Positions 49,501 through 58,127 are shown, counted from the first letter of the stretch. The stretch is 64,000 nucleotides of DNA from JSC-12 sp033764965 (GCA_033764965.1 JANRIN010000289.1:1-64000), one strand, 5' to 3'. Notes: a model not told the origin generated them from the sequence alone. Program-made: numbers and translations.

Positions 49501-49953
49501 TATGTCCAAGTCATGGATGTTTTCAGCGGACAGGTTCCGGCTCAGTTCCGGCGTTCTGACCTGGAGAGTAAATTGCGAAATGGAGAAATCTCGGTGCGTG
49601 AGTTTGTGCGGACTCTCGCAAGCTCTGACATCTATGTGCGCCGCTTCTACACCCCCTACCCCAATACGAAGGTGATTGAATTTCTATTCCGCCATCTGTT
49701 GGGACGTGCGCCTGCAACTCAGGCAGAAATTCGCGAGTACAACAAGCTACTGGCTGATGGCGGCTTGAAGACGGCAGTAGAGGCAATGGTAGAAAGTGCG
49801 GAATACTCGCGCTACTTCGGTGAGGATGTTGTCCCTTATAAGCGCTTCCCCAACTTGCCCGCAGGCAACTACCTGGGCAGCGTGAAGGCAGATGCCGACC
49901 TGGTGAAACAGTCGTGGTCTAGTCTATCGCCTTCCTACCTCACAGGGCGCTAA
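46549..49953 (+). CDS. apcE: Phycobilisome core-membrane linker (LCM), four linker repeats
   Basis: 1134 residues. The N-terminal part (about 18-235) is an allophycocyanin-like domain that binds phycocyanobilin at a Cys (Cys198 in EQACSGEAT) and passes energy to the photosystems. It is interrupted near 80-150 by the PB-loop (MTMGGMVMTTQEGMKLGTVT). Four PBS-linker repeats follow, each with a (V/I)xAxYxQVF start, an EF(V/I)RxLAKS core and a GEDTVPY end (from about 283, 550, 745 and 980). By family knowledge, four repeats go with a five-cylinder core, as in Anabaena. Strong terminator after the stop. apcA/apcB are not adjacent. Confidence 0.97.
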   Translation: MSVKASGGSSVARPNLYQTLAVSTISQAEQQDRFLGKGELDELSTYFSSGLKRLEIAETLTRNSDIIVSRAANSIFTGGSPMAFLEKPTEAPVMTMGGMVMTTQEGMKLGTVTYADTKSGPGFLDGLRSIFVGTSDSGPTPAGFRPINIARYGPSNMQKSLRDLSWFLRYTTYAIVAGDPNIIAVNTRGLREIIEQACSGEATIVALQKVKAAALSYFRNDTEADTIVRQYFDVLLTEFRAPTPSDKLRQRPSNDLQGLQLPQIYYNAAERRPKYAMKPGLSASEKNEVVKAAYRQVFERDITRAYSLGISDLESKVKNGEISMKEFIRRLAKSPLYRKNFFEPYINSRALELAFRHILGRGPSSREEVQKYFSIVSNGGLSALVDALVDSKEYADYFGEETVPYLRGLGQEAQECRNWGPQQDLFKYSAPFRKVPQFITTFAAYDQPLPDQHVYGSGNDPLEIQFGAIFPKEKKDPNTSPAPFGKDTRRILINRGPGINNQLSNPGARGVAPGSLGPKVFKLDQIPSYTGTFSRRGGDTKGISVKYAESSTQAVIRAAYLQVFGRDVYEGQRLKVDEIKLENGEITVREFVRRLAKSNLFRSLYWTSLYVTKSVEYIHRRLLGRPTYGRQEINSYFDISAKKGFYALIDALIDSVEYGETFGEDTVPYERYLTPGGLALRTTRLGAIADKGAKVVKEETPRFVELGAVTGMRTIADTDFRVNQGVSKKREQTKTFKLTQTTDKANLQTVIGAAYRQVFERDIAPYIVKNDFTELESKLGNGEITVKEFVQGLGISSLYIKEFYTPYPNTKVIELGTKHFLGRAPLDQPEIRKYNQILATEGLRGFISAMVDSAEYAQAFGEDTVPFNRYLTLPAANFPNTQKLYNTLTKQNKDLVVPSFEPVKPKMDAMKMPLMGKAIADLAAQARKPDLSKPRFIELGRSFSNGDGQSVEVGVGTTRRKPARIYRMNPGMAQAETESVLNAIYVQVMDVFSGQVPAQFRRSDLESKLRNGEISVREFVRTLASSDIYVRRFYTPYPNTKVIEFLFRHLLGRAPATQAEIREYNKLLADGGLKTAVEAMVESAEYSRYFGEDVVPYKRFPNLPAGNYLGSVKADADLVKQSWSSLSPSYLTGR

Positions 49954-50018
49954 TTCATGGGGTGCATCAGTCCTGCTGAATGCACTCTATACTCTGCCTC
50001 ACAACTACACAACAAACG

Positions 50019-50049
50019 AAAACCTCTGGCAATCACCAGAGGTTTTTTG
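50019..50049 (+). terminator. Rho-independent terminator of apcE
   Basis: AAAACCTCTGG (50019-50029) pairs with CCAGAGGTTTT (from 50035), followed by more T (total TTTTTT). It lies 66 bp after the apcE stop, so apcE is a single-gene transcript. Confidence 0.9.
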
Positions 50050-50120
50050 TAGTTGAAAAGTCGCTTGCTTCGAGTTTCCTAACTTTGCCGTTCAAGTTTG
50101 GCGTTCAAAGTGCTTTCAGC

Positions 50121-50375
50121 TTAGTTTTCGTAGCTTGAGGTGGTGATGGGTGGAGGGTAGTAGGAAATTTCGTAGGAAGGGGGATGGGTCATGCGAGTCA
50201 TGTAGCCCATGTAGTTTCCCATCAGAAAATAAACTCCTACCAGGGCAGCCGCAGAAAAAGCAACCAGAGTACCCGCCAGCATAAGGGAGAACTCGCGTCG
50301 CTCCATTGCCTCTTGCATCAGATGCAGAGACCAGGCAACAAGGGCAATGACAATAGCAAGAATTGGAATTAGCAT
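50121..50375 (-). CDS. Hypothetical two-helix membrane protein
   Basis: 84 residues. Two hydrophobic helices (about 2-19 and 30-54) are joined by a charged turn (QEAMERRE). The C-terminal tail is Tyr/Pro-rich (SYEISYYPPPITTSSYEN). No family was recognised. ATG at 50375. It lies 63 bp after hisF reading the same way, so it may be transcribed from the hisF promoter. Confidence 0.6.
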   Translation of the reverse strand: MLIPILAIVIALVAWSLHLMQEAMERREFSLMLAGTLVAFSAAALVGVYFLMGNYMGYMTRMTHPPSYEISYYPPPITTSSYEN

Positions 50376-50438
50376 ACGTTACATATTGTAACAGCTACTC
50401 AGAAAATGACACGGTTTTAAGGCAATGGTTAGAGGTTG

Positions 50439-51212
50439 TTAATTGACTTGACGGACTGGCACTTGATGCGATCGCAGATAGGATTTGATCTGGGCAACTG
50501 TGAGTTGTCCATAGTGCAGTAGAGAAGCGAGCAACGCTGCCTCTGCCTTACCTTCAGTCAAAGCTTGGTGGATGTGTTCACAGTTGCCTGCACCACCCGA
50601 CGCAATGACCGGAATTTCGACTCGTTCGACGATCGTTCGAGTCAGGTCTAAGTCGTACCCTGCCTGGGTTCCGTCTGCATCCATGCTGGTGACAAGCAAT
50701 TCGCCTGCCCCCCGCCGCGCAACCTCCTCAGCCCAGGCGATCGCATCAATTCCCGTATTCTCTCGTCCACCCCGCACATACACATCCCAGCCTGGGTTCG
50801 CTGGATCAGCCCGACGGCGGGCATCGATTGCGACTACGATACACTGATTACCAAAGCGATCGCTGGCACGATCGATCAACTCAGGATCCCGTACAGCAGC
50901 GGAATTGATACTCACTTTGTCCGCTCCTGCCCTTAATAATTGTTTAATCGTTTCTAAGTTTTGGATTCCACCACCAACCGTTAATGGAATAAAAACCTGT
51001 TCCGCTGTGCGGTACACCACATCAAAAATAATGCTGCGATCTTCGTGAGTGGCGGTGATATCCAGAAATACCAGTTCATCGGCTCCGGCATCGTTATAAA
51101 CTTGCGCTAGTTCTACCGGATCCCCTGCATCCCGCAGATCAACAAAATTGATGCCTTTCACAACCCGTCCCGCTTTCACATCCAGGCAGGGTAAAATTCG
51201 CTTTGCCAGCAT
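50439..51212 (-). CDS. hisF: Imidazole glycerol phosphate synthase cyclase subunit
   Basis: 257 residues, TIM barrel. With HisH it turns PRFAR and glutamine-derived ammonia into IGP and AICAR in histidine synthesis. The catalytic Asp11 (RILPCLDVKAGRVVKG) and Asp130 (IVVAIDARR) are present, with phosphate-binding PLTVGGGI and VIASGGAG. Normal length. No other his gene adjoins it, as is usual in cyanobacteria. Confidence 0.97.
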   Translation of the reverse strand: MLAKRILPCLDVKAGRVVKGINFVDLRDAGDPVELAQVYNDAGADELVFLDITATHEDRSIIFDVVYRTAEQVFIPLTVGGGIQNLETIKQLLRAGADKVSINSAAVRDPELIDRASDRFGNQCIVVAIDARRRADPANPGWDVYVRGGRENTGIDAIAWAEEVARRGAGELLVTSMDADGTQAGYDLDLTRTIVERVEIPVIASGGAGNCEHIHQALTEGKAEAALLASLLHYGQLTVAQIKSYLRSHQVPVRQVN

Positions 51213-51405
51213 GACCTCAACTCCCGATCGCGTTAAATCTCTCGCATTTTAATCAGGAGCGGAGTAAAGTTTCGCGCGCGCTCCGATTTTTTTGCTATGC
51301 GCGTCCAATTCTTCCAAAAACTCCCCGATCTTTTGCTGATCTTCGTTTTTAATCCGGTACAGGACGCTGATAAACTGGTCATTGGTTTGTTGATGTGGAG
51401 TCGAA

Positions 51406-51597
51406 ATGGAAGTCGGTCAGAAGGTTCGAGTGCGGCGGTTACGTGATCGTGTATCCAATGTAATTGTTCAACGGTTGGGTAAAGAAGGGACGATTCAAGA
51501 TTTCAAGATGACCGATGGCAGCGGAGTTGGTGTACTTGTTCGATTTGAGGACAACTTTGCTACCTGGTTTTTTGAGGACGAGATTGAAGCGGTTTAA
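51406..51597 (+). CDS. petP: Cytochrome b6f complex subunit PetP (DUF2862)
   Basis: 63 residues, soluble, SH3-like. GQKVRVRRLRDRVSNVIVQR, then MTDGSGVGVLVRFEDN and WFFEDEIE, is the DUF2862 signature, which is PetP, a small stromal-side b6f subunit found in cyanobacteria and red algal plastids that affects electron flow and complex stability. The ATG at 51406 gives the full-length family protein. Divergent from hisF with a 193-bp gap. Confidence 0.8.
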   Translation: MEVGQKVRVRRLRDRVSNVIVQRLGKEGTIQDFKMTDGSGVGVLVRFEDNFATWFFEDEIEAV

Positions 51598-51929
51598 TCG
51601 AGATGATGTCTGTGTGTGTGCAGATTTGTCGATTCAGGAAATTTTTGGCAAACAATCTATCCGCTGTCTTCGACTCCGTTTAGCCAGCTTGTACCTTGAG
51701 CGAAGTCGAAAGGTAAACTCTTTTCTGGAAATTGCCTAAGTTGTTTGAATCTCCATAGACCGTAGACCGTAAAAATTGAGTTTGCTGATTCTGAATCTGG
51801 CTCTTAGCATAAGAAACGTTCCTCCAAACATCAGGTGCGGTTTACAAAACGCCTTTTTGTAGATTCACAACCCGTAATAGGGGCGGTTCAATGAAAGGAT
51901 ATACATCAGTACGCTGGGAGACCTGATCG
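51598..51929. other. Intergenic region with a degenerate palindrome
   Basis: About 330 bp without a gene. CTTCGACTCCG (near 51669) and GCGAAGTCGAAAGG (near 51699) form a degenerate inverted repeat of the CTTCGACT/AGTCGAAG type seen in many intergenic regions. The remainder should contain the promoter of the ArsA-like gene. Confidence 0.4.
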
Positions 51930-53027
51930 ATGGCTCAGATATTGACTTATTTGGGGAAGGGTGGCGTTGGGCGCACGACGATCGCGATCGCCACGGCGAA
52001 GCGCTTGGCTGGACAGGGCAAACGGGTTTTGCTGGCTGTGCAAGAGCCTGGTCCTGCCGTGGGGTTGATGCTGGGTGCGACTCTCAACCCTGAACCTACC
52101 CAGTACGAACCCAACCTGGATGTCGTGCAGCTTCAAGCCACCGTTTTACTGGAGCGAAGTTGGGAAGAAATTAAAACCCTGGAGGCGCAATACCTCCGGA
52201 CCCCTTTTTTCAAAGAGGTGTATGGGCAGGAGTTAGGTGTGCTGCCCGGAATGGACACGGCTCTCGTGCTGAATGCAGTCCGGGAATATGATGCCAGCGA
52301 TCGCTACGACGTGATTGTGTATGACGGTACGGGCGACCAGACAACGCTACGGATGCTGGGGATGCCAGAGGTTTTAAGCTGGTACGTTCGTCGATTTCGC
52401 CAGGTTTTTGCCAATTCTGATCTGGGTAAAACGGTGGTGCCGCTGATCCAACCGATCGCCTTGGCGGTATTAAACGTGAGTTGGACGGGAGATATTTTTG
52501 ACCAACCCGCCACGCAGCAGGTGAATAATTTGCTGGATCAAGGCAAAGCTGCTTTAGCCGATCCGAATCGTGTTGCAGCTTATCTAGTGACCACTCCGGA
52601 TGAACCGGCAATTGCCACGGCTAAATACCTTTGGGGAGCCGCCCAACAGGCTGGTTTGACTGTGGGTGGAGTGATATTGAATCGGGCAGGCGCAGACGCA
52701 ACATTCAGTGAGCAATTTTCGCCTTTGACTACCTCTTTCATCCCCAATCAGCCTGCCAATGACTGGCAACCGCTCGTAGATGCCTTACCCAACTTTGATA
52801 CAGCGGCTCAAATGCCTCGCCCTGTTGCGGTGAATGTGGCAGAGCGCAAGGTTAGCTTGTTCTTGCCTGGATTCGATCGCAAGCAGGTTAAGCTCACCCA
52901 GTACGGACCAGAACTCACCATTGAAGCGGGGGATCAGCGTCGTAATGTGTTCCTACCACCAGAGCTTCAGGGTAAACCTGTCGCTGGTGCTAAGTTCCAG
53001 GATGGGTTTTTGATTATCTCCTTCTAG
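51930..53027 (+). CDS. ArsA/Get3-like ATPase with C-terminal HSP20-like domain
   Basis: 365 residues. The N-terminal deviant P-loop is GKGGVGRTT (9-17): the signature Lys10 is kept, but the second Lys, normally before T/T, is Arg15. Switch-like YDVIVYDGTGDQTTLRML follows, and the C-terminal 75 residues (VSLFLPGFDRKQVKLTQYG to the end) match the ArsA_HSP20 alpha-crystallin-like domain. Cyanobacterial relatives are of the Get3/ArsA class, which target tail-anchored proteins or sense metals. It lies 98 bp upstream of chlG in the same direction. The N-terminal fold call is firm; the function is unknown. Confidence 0.85.
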   Translation: MAQILTYLGKGGVGRTTIAIATAKRLAGQGKRVLLAVQEPGPAVGLMLGATLNPEPTQYEPNLDVVQLQATVLLERSWEEIKTLEAQYLRTPFFKEVYGQELGVLPGMDTALVLNAVREYDASDRYDVIVYDGTGDQTTLRMLGMPEVLSWYVRRFRQVFANSDLGKTVVPLIQPIALAVLNVSWTGDIFDQPATQQVNNLLDQGKAALADPNRVAAYLVTTPDEPAIATAKYLWGAAQQAGLTVGGVILNRAGADATFSEQFSPLTTSFIPNQPANDWQPLVDALPNFDTAAQMPRPVAVNVAERKVSLFLPGFDRKQVKLTQYGPELTIEAGDQRRNVFLPPELQGKPVAGAKFQDGFLIISF

Positions 53028-53125
53028 CCTAATGGGTTAGCATTCGGAAGATAATCTCCAGTATGAGTTTTTGCGATCGTTGCCCACATTCCTGATCCAT
53101 ACCTTACGTTCTTCGTTCCCAAACT

Positions 53126-54178
53126 ATGTCTGACCTTAACCCGTCACAACGTCCTGCTGAATCAGTTGCCGCTGAAGGAGTCAGTGCTGAAATGGCGGCA
53201 ACTGATGCGAATTCTGACACGAGCGATCGCAGTGCAAAAACGCGCCAGCTTCTAGGTATGAAAGGTGCCCAAACGGGAGATACTTCCATTTGGAAAATTC
53301 GCCTGCAATTGATGAAACCCATCACCTGGATTCCGTTGATATGGGGTGTAGTCTGTGGAGCGGCATCTTCAGGGAATTACTACTGGTCACTGGAAAATGT
53401 GCTGATTGCCGCCGCCTGTATGTTGATGTCGGGTCCGTTGCTGACCGGGTATACCCAGACCCTCAACGACTTTTACGATCGCGAGATTGACGCGATTAAC
53501 GAACCCTATCGCCCCATTCCTTCCGGTGCCATTTCCATTCCCCAAGTGATCGCTCAAATTATTGCCCTGCTGCTGGGAGGGATTGGAGTTGCTTATGCTC
53601 TGGATACCTGGGCTGGGCACACCTTTCCCACAATTACAGTAACCGCGATCGTCGGTTCCTTTCTCTCCTACATTTACTCTGCGCCGCCCTTGAAATTGAA
53701 GCAAAATGGTTGGTTGGGAAATTATGCTCTGGGTGCCAGCTACATCGCGCTTCCCTGGTGGGCGGGGCAGGCGTTGTTTGGCAACCTGACTCCAACCATT
53801 ATGGTTTTGACGCTGTTTTATAGCTTGGCTGGGTTGGGCATTGCGATCGTGAACGATTTCAAGAGTGTGGAGGGCGATCGGCAACTGGGCTTAAAGTCCT
53901 TGCCCGTGATGTTTGGGGTTACGACTGCTGCCTGGATTTGTGTGTTAATGATCGACGTTTTTCAGGCTGGCATCGCCGCTTACTTGATCCACATACACCA
54001 AAACCTGTATGCTGCCTTGTTAATCCTGTTGATCATTCCTCAAATTACGTTTCAGGATATGTACTTTTTGCGTAATCCATTGGAAAACGACGTGAAGTAT
54101 CAGGCAAGTGCCCAACCTTTTTTGGTTTTGGGAATGTTAGTTGCTGCGCTGGCTTTGGGGCATTCGTCCCTGAGCTAA
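53126..54178 (+). CDS. chlG: Chlorophyll a synthase
   Basis: 350 residues, UbiA-type prenyltransferase in the thylakoid/plasma membrane. It joins geranylgeranyl or phytyl diphosphate to chlorophyllide a. The Mg-diphosphate motif NDFYDREIDAINEPYRPIPS and the second motif VNDFKSVEGDRQLGLKSLPV are intact. A Ser/Thr/Ala-rich soluble N-terminus (about 1-55) precedes about nine membrane helices. Good ATG at 53126. Follows the ArsA-like gene. Confidence 0.97.
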   Translation: MSDLNPSQRPAESVAAEGVSAEMAATDANSDTSDRSAKTRQLLGMKGAQTGDTSIWKIRLQLMKPITWIPLIWGVVCGAASSGNYYWSLENVLIAAACMLMSGPLLTGYTQTLNDFYDREIDAINEPYRPIPSGAISIPQVIAQIIALLLGGIGVAYALDTWAGHTFPTITVTAIVGSFLSYIYSAPPLKLKQNGWLGNYALGASYIALPWWAGQALFGNLTPTIMVLTLFYSLAGLGIAIVNDFKSVEGDRQLGLKSLPVMFGVTTAAWICVLMIDVFQAGIAAYLIHIHQNLYAALLILLIIPQITFQDMYFLRNPLENDVKYQASAQPFLVLGMLVAALALGHSSLS

Positions 54179-54283
54179 GTTTACTCTCAGGCTAAAGATA
54201 CTTAGAGTTTGACAGCGTTGATCGTTTCTTCTGATTGTTCTAAGGTTTCGGGTGGATTGAGCAGTTGGGTGGTGAGGTTTTAA

Positions 54284-56659
54284 GTGGATAACTTCCTTTC
54301 AAAACTGAAGAGCATCTCCGAGAAGGACAGCAACGGCAAGCTACCGTCTGGCAGTTCTTCTACTAACGGTTCTTCTAACGCGACTGAATCTGTTGAGGAG
54401 CCTCTTATCGAACGATCGCCCCACTCAGGCAAACCCTCTAAGTTGCGGCATCTCTCCAAAACCTTGCGGCTACCAGAAATCAAGCATCGGCTGGCAAGTA
54501 TCATCAATGTTCAGTACAAAGGGAGACCTGTTTATCGCTACAAGCGTCTCTGGTTGTTGATTTTAGGAGCCGCTGCCGCAGGTGGTTTGGTTTGGGAATA
54601 CCAGAAGTTAGAAAAGAGCTTACCCAGTACCGCTGCCATTCCTAAGTTTGTGCGGCGTGGCACGTTGACCATCAAAGCTGTGGATGGTTCCATTTTGCAG
54701 CAGCAGGGTCCTGCCACCCGGCAAGATTTACCGATCGCCAAGATTCCCAAGCAACTTCAAGAAGCCTTTATTGCATCGGAAGACCGCCGGTTCTATCAGC
54801 ATAGCGGTATCGATTTTCAATCCATCCTGCGGGCATCCGTTCGGAATGTGATGGCGAGAGATGTGGTGGAAGGAGGAAGCACCGTCACCCAACAACTCGC
54901 CCGAATTGTTTACCTGAATCGCGAACAAACCCTTGAGCGCAAAATTCAGGAAGCCATGATGGCTCAGAAGATCGATAACGAACTACCGAAGGAGAAAATT
55001 CTAGAACGTTACCTTAACCTGGTCTATCTTGGTTCTGGTGCCTACGGGGTTGCTGATGCCGCTTGGATTTTCTTTAGCAAACCTGTTGATAAGTTAACCT
55101 TGTCTGAAGCCGCAACGATCGCCGGATTACCTCCAGCTCCCAGCGTTTATTCTCCTCTGGTGGATATTGAGGCGGCGAAGACACGCCGTAACATCGTGCT
55201 CGATCGGATGCTGGAAGCGGGGTACATTACTCAGGCAGAGCGAGATCAAGCCAAGGCTGCTCCGCTAACGCTCAAACCCGCCATTCCCAAAAACTTCTAC
55301 AGCCAATCGCCATACTTCACCATTTACATCCAGCAACAACTTCCCAAGCTGGTTTCCAAAGAAAAAATGGAAGAGGGCGGATTAACCGTTGAGACGACTC
55401 TTAACCCCAAGTGGCAGAAGTCAGCCGACCAAATTATGGTGAATGCGGTTCGGAATTACGGACCCTACGAAGGCTTCACTCAAGGATCGCTTGTGGCGAT
55501 CGATCCCAAAACAGGGGAAATTCGAGCGATGGTCGGTGGCACAGATTTCAAAAAGAGTCAGTTTAATCGAGCGACTCAAGCCCAACGCCAGCCTGGATCA
55601 TCCTTCAAAACGCTGGTCTACTCTACAGCGATCGCGGCTGGCTTTTCTCCCTATGACGGCTATCTGGATGCCACTTACAGCATTGATGGCTATAAGCCCA
55701 AAAACTACAGCAATAAACACTACGGCTGGATGAATATGCGGGATGCAATCTCTCGCTCAAACAACATCATTGCTGTGAAAGTTTTGGTTGACGTGGGCTT
55801 TGAACCCACCATTAAACTCGCCAAAGCGATGGGAATTAAGTCTAAGTTGATTCCAGCGTATTCTCTGGCACTGGGTTCGGCAGAAGTCAACTTGCTGGAG
55901 TTAACAAACGCCTACAGCACACTGGCATACCAAGGGCGGTACATCGAAGCGCATGGGATTCGGCGAGTCATTGATCGCCAGGGAAAAGTGATCTACGATG
56001 CCAGCTTTGAACCGAAGCAGGCGCTGGATAAAGGCAGTGCAGCGATCGTGACCTGGATGCTGCGAGGCGTAATTAGCGGGGGAACGGGTTCTATTGCTGC
56101 CCTCGATCGTCCTGCCGCCGGTAAAACAGGAACTTCTGAAAATTCTCGCGATCTGTGGTTCATTGGCTATATTCCTCAGATTGCTGCGGGGGTTTGGCTA
56201 GGTAACGATAACAATGACCCTACCTATAGCGCCAGTACGACTGCGGCGGAAGTGTGGCGCAGTTTCATGTTAGTCGCAACTAAGGGCATGAAAGTCGAGC
56301 AGTTTCCAGCATTGCCCCAATTAGACGGACGTAAAGGCACCATCAAAGCCCAACCCGTCCGCGCCACTGTTCGTTCAGGATTTTATGATCCCAACGTAAC
56401 GAACGAATCTGGGTACGGAGGCTCACAAGGCTCCTATGGAGGCTACGATTCCTACAGTGGTGGGGGTTACTCCGGTGGCGGCTCTCAGTCGGCTCCTGCC
56501 CCCAGTGAGGCTGCTCCTGCGCCAGAACCTGAAGCTGCCCCAGCGGAAGTTGCTCCAGCGAATGAAGCTCCCGCTCCGGCTGAACCCGCTCCACCGATAG
56601 AACCAGTTCCAGCCGAGCCACCTCCACCCCCCGAACCAGCACCACCTCCAGCCAATTAG
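54284..56659 (+). CDS. Class A penicillin-binding protein (PBP1-type)
   Basis: 791 residues, a bifunctional peptidoglycan glycosyltransferase and transpeptidase. The charged cytoplasmic N-terminus (about 1-85) is followed by a membrane helix (LWLLILGAAAAGGLVWEY). The GT51 domain has EDRRFYQHSGIDF and GGSTVTQQLAR. The transpeptidase has the SxxK motif PGSSFKTL, SRSNN and KTGTS. The Gly/Tyr-rich and Pro/Glu/Ala-rich C-terminal tail (about 700-791) is probably a flexible periplasmic linker. The start is GTG (54284) with GGTGAGG spaced 7 nt. 105 bp after chlG. Confidence 0.93.
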   Translation: MDNFLSKLKSISEKDSNGKLPSGSSSTNGSSNATESVEEPLIERSPHSGKPSKLRHLSKTLRLPEIKHRLASIINVQYKGRPVYRYKRLWLLILGAAAAGGLVWEYQKLEKSLPSTAAIPKFVRRGTLTIKAVDGSILQQQGPATRQDLPIAKIPKQLQEAFIASEDRRFYQHSGIDFQSILRASVRNVMARDVVEGGSTVTQQLARIVYLNREQTLERKIQEAMMAQKIDNELPKEKILERYLNLVYLGSGAYGVADAAWIFFSKPVDKLTLSEAATIAGLPPAPSVYSPLVDIEAAKTRRNIVLDRMLEAGYITQAERDQAKAAPLTLKPAIPKNFYSQSPYFTIYIQQQLPKLVSKEKMEEGGLTVETTLNPKWQKSADQIMVNAVRNYGPYEGFTQGSLVAIDPKTGEIRAMVGGTDFKKSQFNRATQAQRQPGSSFKTLVYSTAIAAGFSPYDGYLDATYSIDGYKPKNYSNKHYGWMNMRDAISRSNNIIAVKVLVDVGFEPTIKLAKAMGIKSKLIPAYSLALGSAEVNLLELTNAYSTLAYQGRYIEAHGIRRVIDRQGKVIYDASFEPKQALDKGSAAIVTWMLRGVISGGTGSIAALDRPAAGKTGTSENSRDLWFIGYIPQIAAGVWLGNDNNDPTYSASTTAAEVWRSFMLVATKGMKVEQFPALPQLDGRKGTIKAQPVRATVRSGFYDPNVTNESGYGGSQGSYGGYDSYSGGGYSGGGSQSAPAPSEAAPAPEPEAAPAEVAPANEAPAPAEPAPPIEPVPAEPPPPPEPAPPPAN

Positions 56660-56706
56660 CCACTCCTGTTGGAGATTTTATCTGGGTGGCTAAAAGTATT
56701 TTTTAA
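56657..56706 (+). terminator. Candidate terminator of the PBP gene
   Basis: TAGCCAC (56657-56663) pairs with GTGGCTA (56686-56692), enclosing a small CTCC/GGAG hairpin. A run of T lies a few bases downstream (TATTTTTT). The stem's left arm covers the PBP stop codon. Weaker than the other terminators in the window because the T-run is delayed. Confidence 0.5.
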
Positions 56707-56822
56707 GTGCCCTACCAGTCTAGAGATAGAAAATTTTAGTTATTGAAGCACTTCCTCTGTATAGATGGCTTCCATCATCTGACTGACTAGACTGAAGTCT
56801 ATAGTTTGTTGGTGAAGGCATT

Positions 56823-57104
56823 ATGAACTACCTGGGACAACAGATTGAAGTTTTAGAGACAGAATTAGGTTGGGTTGGTATTTGGCATCATCATCTGGCT
56901 GGGCGGATCGAAATCAAGTATTTTCCGGTTGCACAAAATGCCTTGGAATTGGTGATGGAGTTGATTCGTCAAGATCTGGCAGTGGTCAGCTTGCTGAGAT
57001 TAGTCGATGAGTGGCGGGATTTTGACCTGATCGATGAGTGGGAACACGGACTTGTTGCAGATTCTCTTGTTCAATCTGTGATGGCCGTATTAAGCAAAAG
57101 CTAA
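56823..57104 (+). CDS. Hypothetical small protein
   Basis: 93 residues, soluble. A His-rich start (WHHHLAGRIEIKYFPV) is followed by helical, acidic sequence (LVMELIRQDLAVVSLLRLVD, EWRDFDLIDEWEHG). Not recognised. It lies 37 bp before the response regulator and may be co-transcribed with it and the DUF421 gene. Confidence 0.6.
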   Translation: MNYLGQQIEVLETELGWVGIWHHHLAGRIEIKYFPVAQNALELVMELIRQDLAVVSLLRLVDEWRDFDLIDEWEHGLVADSLVQSVMAVLSKS

Positions 57105-57141
57105 TGTTTGATTTTGAACGTAGGGTAAGCGCAAGTTGACT

Positions 57142-57555
57142 ATGACCCACCAGGCTTGGCGCATTTTGGTCATTGACGATGTACCGGATAATTTATTTCT
57201 GCTGCGATCGCTCCTGGAACAAGAAGGATTTGCGGTTGACGTGGCAGAGGATGCAGATTCCGCAATGGCGATACTTCCCAGGTTTGATCCAGATTTGCTT
57301 TTGATTGATGTGATGATGCCTGGAATGAATGGATATGAATTGACCCGTAAAATTCGCCAGGATCGGCTATTCAGTGCTGTTCCAATTGTGTTAATCACTG
57401 CCTCGATCGAAGCTTGCCGAGTCAAAGGATTAGCCGTTGGTGCAACCGAATTTTTGCGTAAACCAATTGATATAGAAGAGTTATTATCTGTGCTTGAGCA
57501 GCTACTTCACTACAGCAGAAAGTCTTCCTCTCGCGACTTTCTTCTGCCTTCGTGA
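57142..57555 (+). CDS. Single-domain response regulator
   Basis: 137 residues, a lone receiver domain (CheY-like). The acidic pocket DD is in ILVIDDVPDN, the phospho-acceptor Asp in LLIDVMMPGMNGYEL, the Thr/Ser in VLITAS and the Lys in RKPID. No output domain. It starts at ATG 57142 (a TTG at 57136 is in frame). Its stop overlaps a GTG (57552) of the DUF421 frame. Its kinase partner is not in the vicinity. Confidence 0.9.
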   Translation: MTHQAWRILVIDDVPDNLFLLRSLLEQEGFAVDVAEDADSAMAILPRFDPDLLLIDVMMPGMNGYELTRKIRQDRLFSAVPIVLITASIEACRVKGLAVGATEFLRKPIDIEELLSVLEQLLHYSRKSSSRDFLLPS

Positions 57556-57575
57556 TACGTGCGGGAGTGGAAAAA

Positions 57576-58112
57576 ATGGATTTCATTGTTCATGTCGATT
57601 GGCATAAATTATTTGTGCCTTCTGTATCCATTGCTGAACATTTTTGGCGTGGAAGTGTTGTTTATTTAGCTCTGTTTGCGATGATTCGTTTTTTACCCAG
57701 CCGTCAGATTGGGGCAATGGGGGTTACGGATCTATTAGTTGTCATTCTCTTTGCTAATGCTGCCCAAAACTCGATGGCATCTGAGTTCACTTCAATTACA
57801 GATGGATTAATTTTAATCAGTATTATGATCTGCTGGAGCTATAGCCTTAATTGGTTGGGCTACCGCTTTCCTGCTATTCAACGGTTACTTTCTCCACCCC
57901 CGTTGTTATTAGTTAAGAATGGCAGACTTTTGCGTCGAAATATGCGCCGAGAACTAATCACTGAAGAGGAACTCATGGTGCAATTGCGGAAGCAAGGAAT
58001 TGAAGGTTTAGGGGATGTAAGATGTGCTTTTATGGAAGCAGATGGCACGATTAGTGTGATTTCTTCTAATAAGCGATCGTCTGAAATTGCTGCCAAGAAA
58101 AGGCTTATCTAA
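57576..58112 (+). CDS. DUF421 (YetF-like) membrane protein
   Basis: About 178 residues. Three membrane helices occupy roughly 20-100 (VYLALFAMIRFLPSRQIGAM, DLLVVILFANAAQNS, LILISIMICWSYSLNWLGY), then a soluble domain with LLLVKNGRLLRRNMRRELIT and DVRCAFMEADGTISV, the DUF421/YetF pattern. Function unknown. A GTG at 57552 overlaps the upstream stop, but the ATG at 57576 has GGGAG 9 nt upstream and is preferred. The MITE-like element starts 16 bp after its stop. Confidence 0.85.
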   Translation: MDFIVHVDWHKLFVPSVSIAEHFWRGSVVYLALFAMIRFLPSRQIGAMGVTDLLVVILFANAAQNSMASEFTSITDGLILISIMICWSYSLNWLGYRFPAIQRLLSPPPLLLVKNGRLLRRNMRRELITEEELMVQLRKQGIEGLGDVRCAFMEADGTISVISSNKRSSEIAAKKRLI

Positions 58113-58127
58113 TCAATTCATTTAGTA

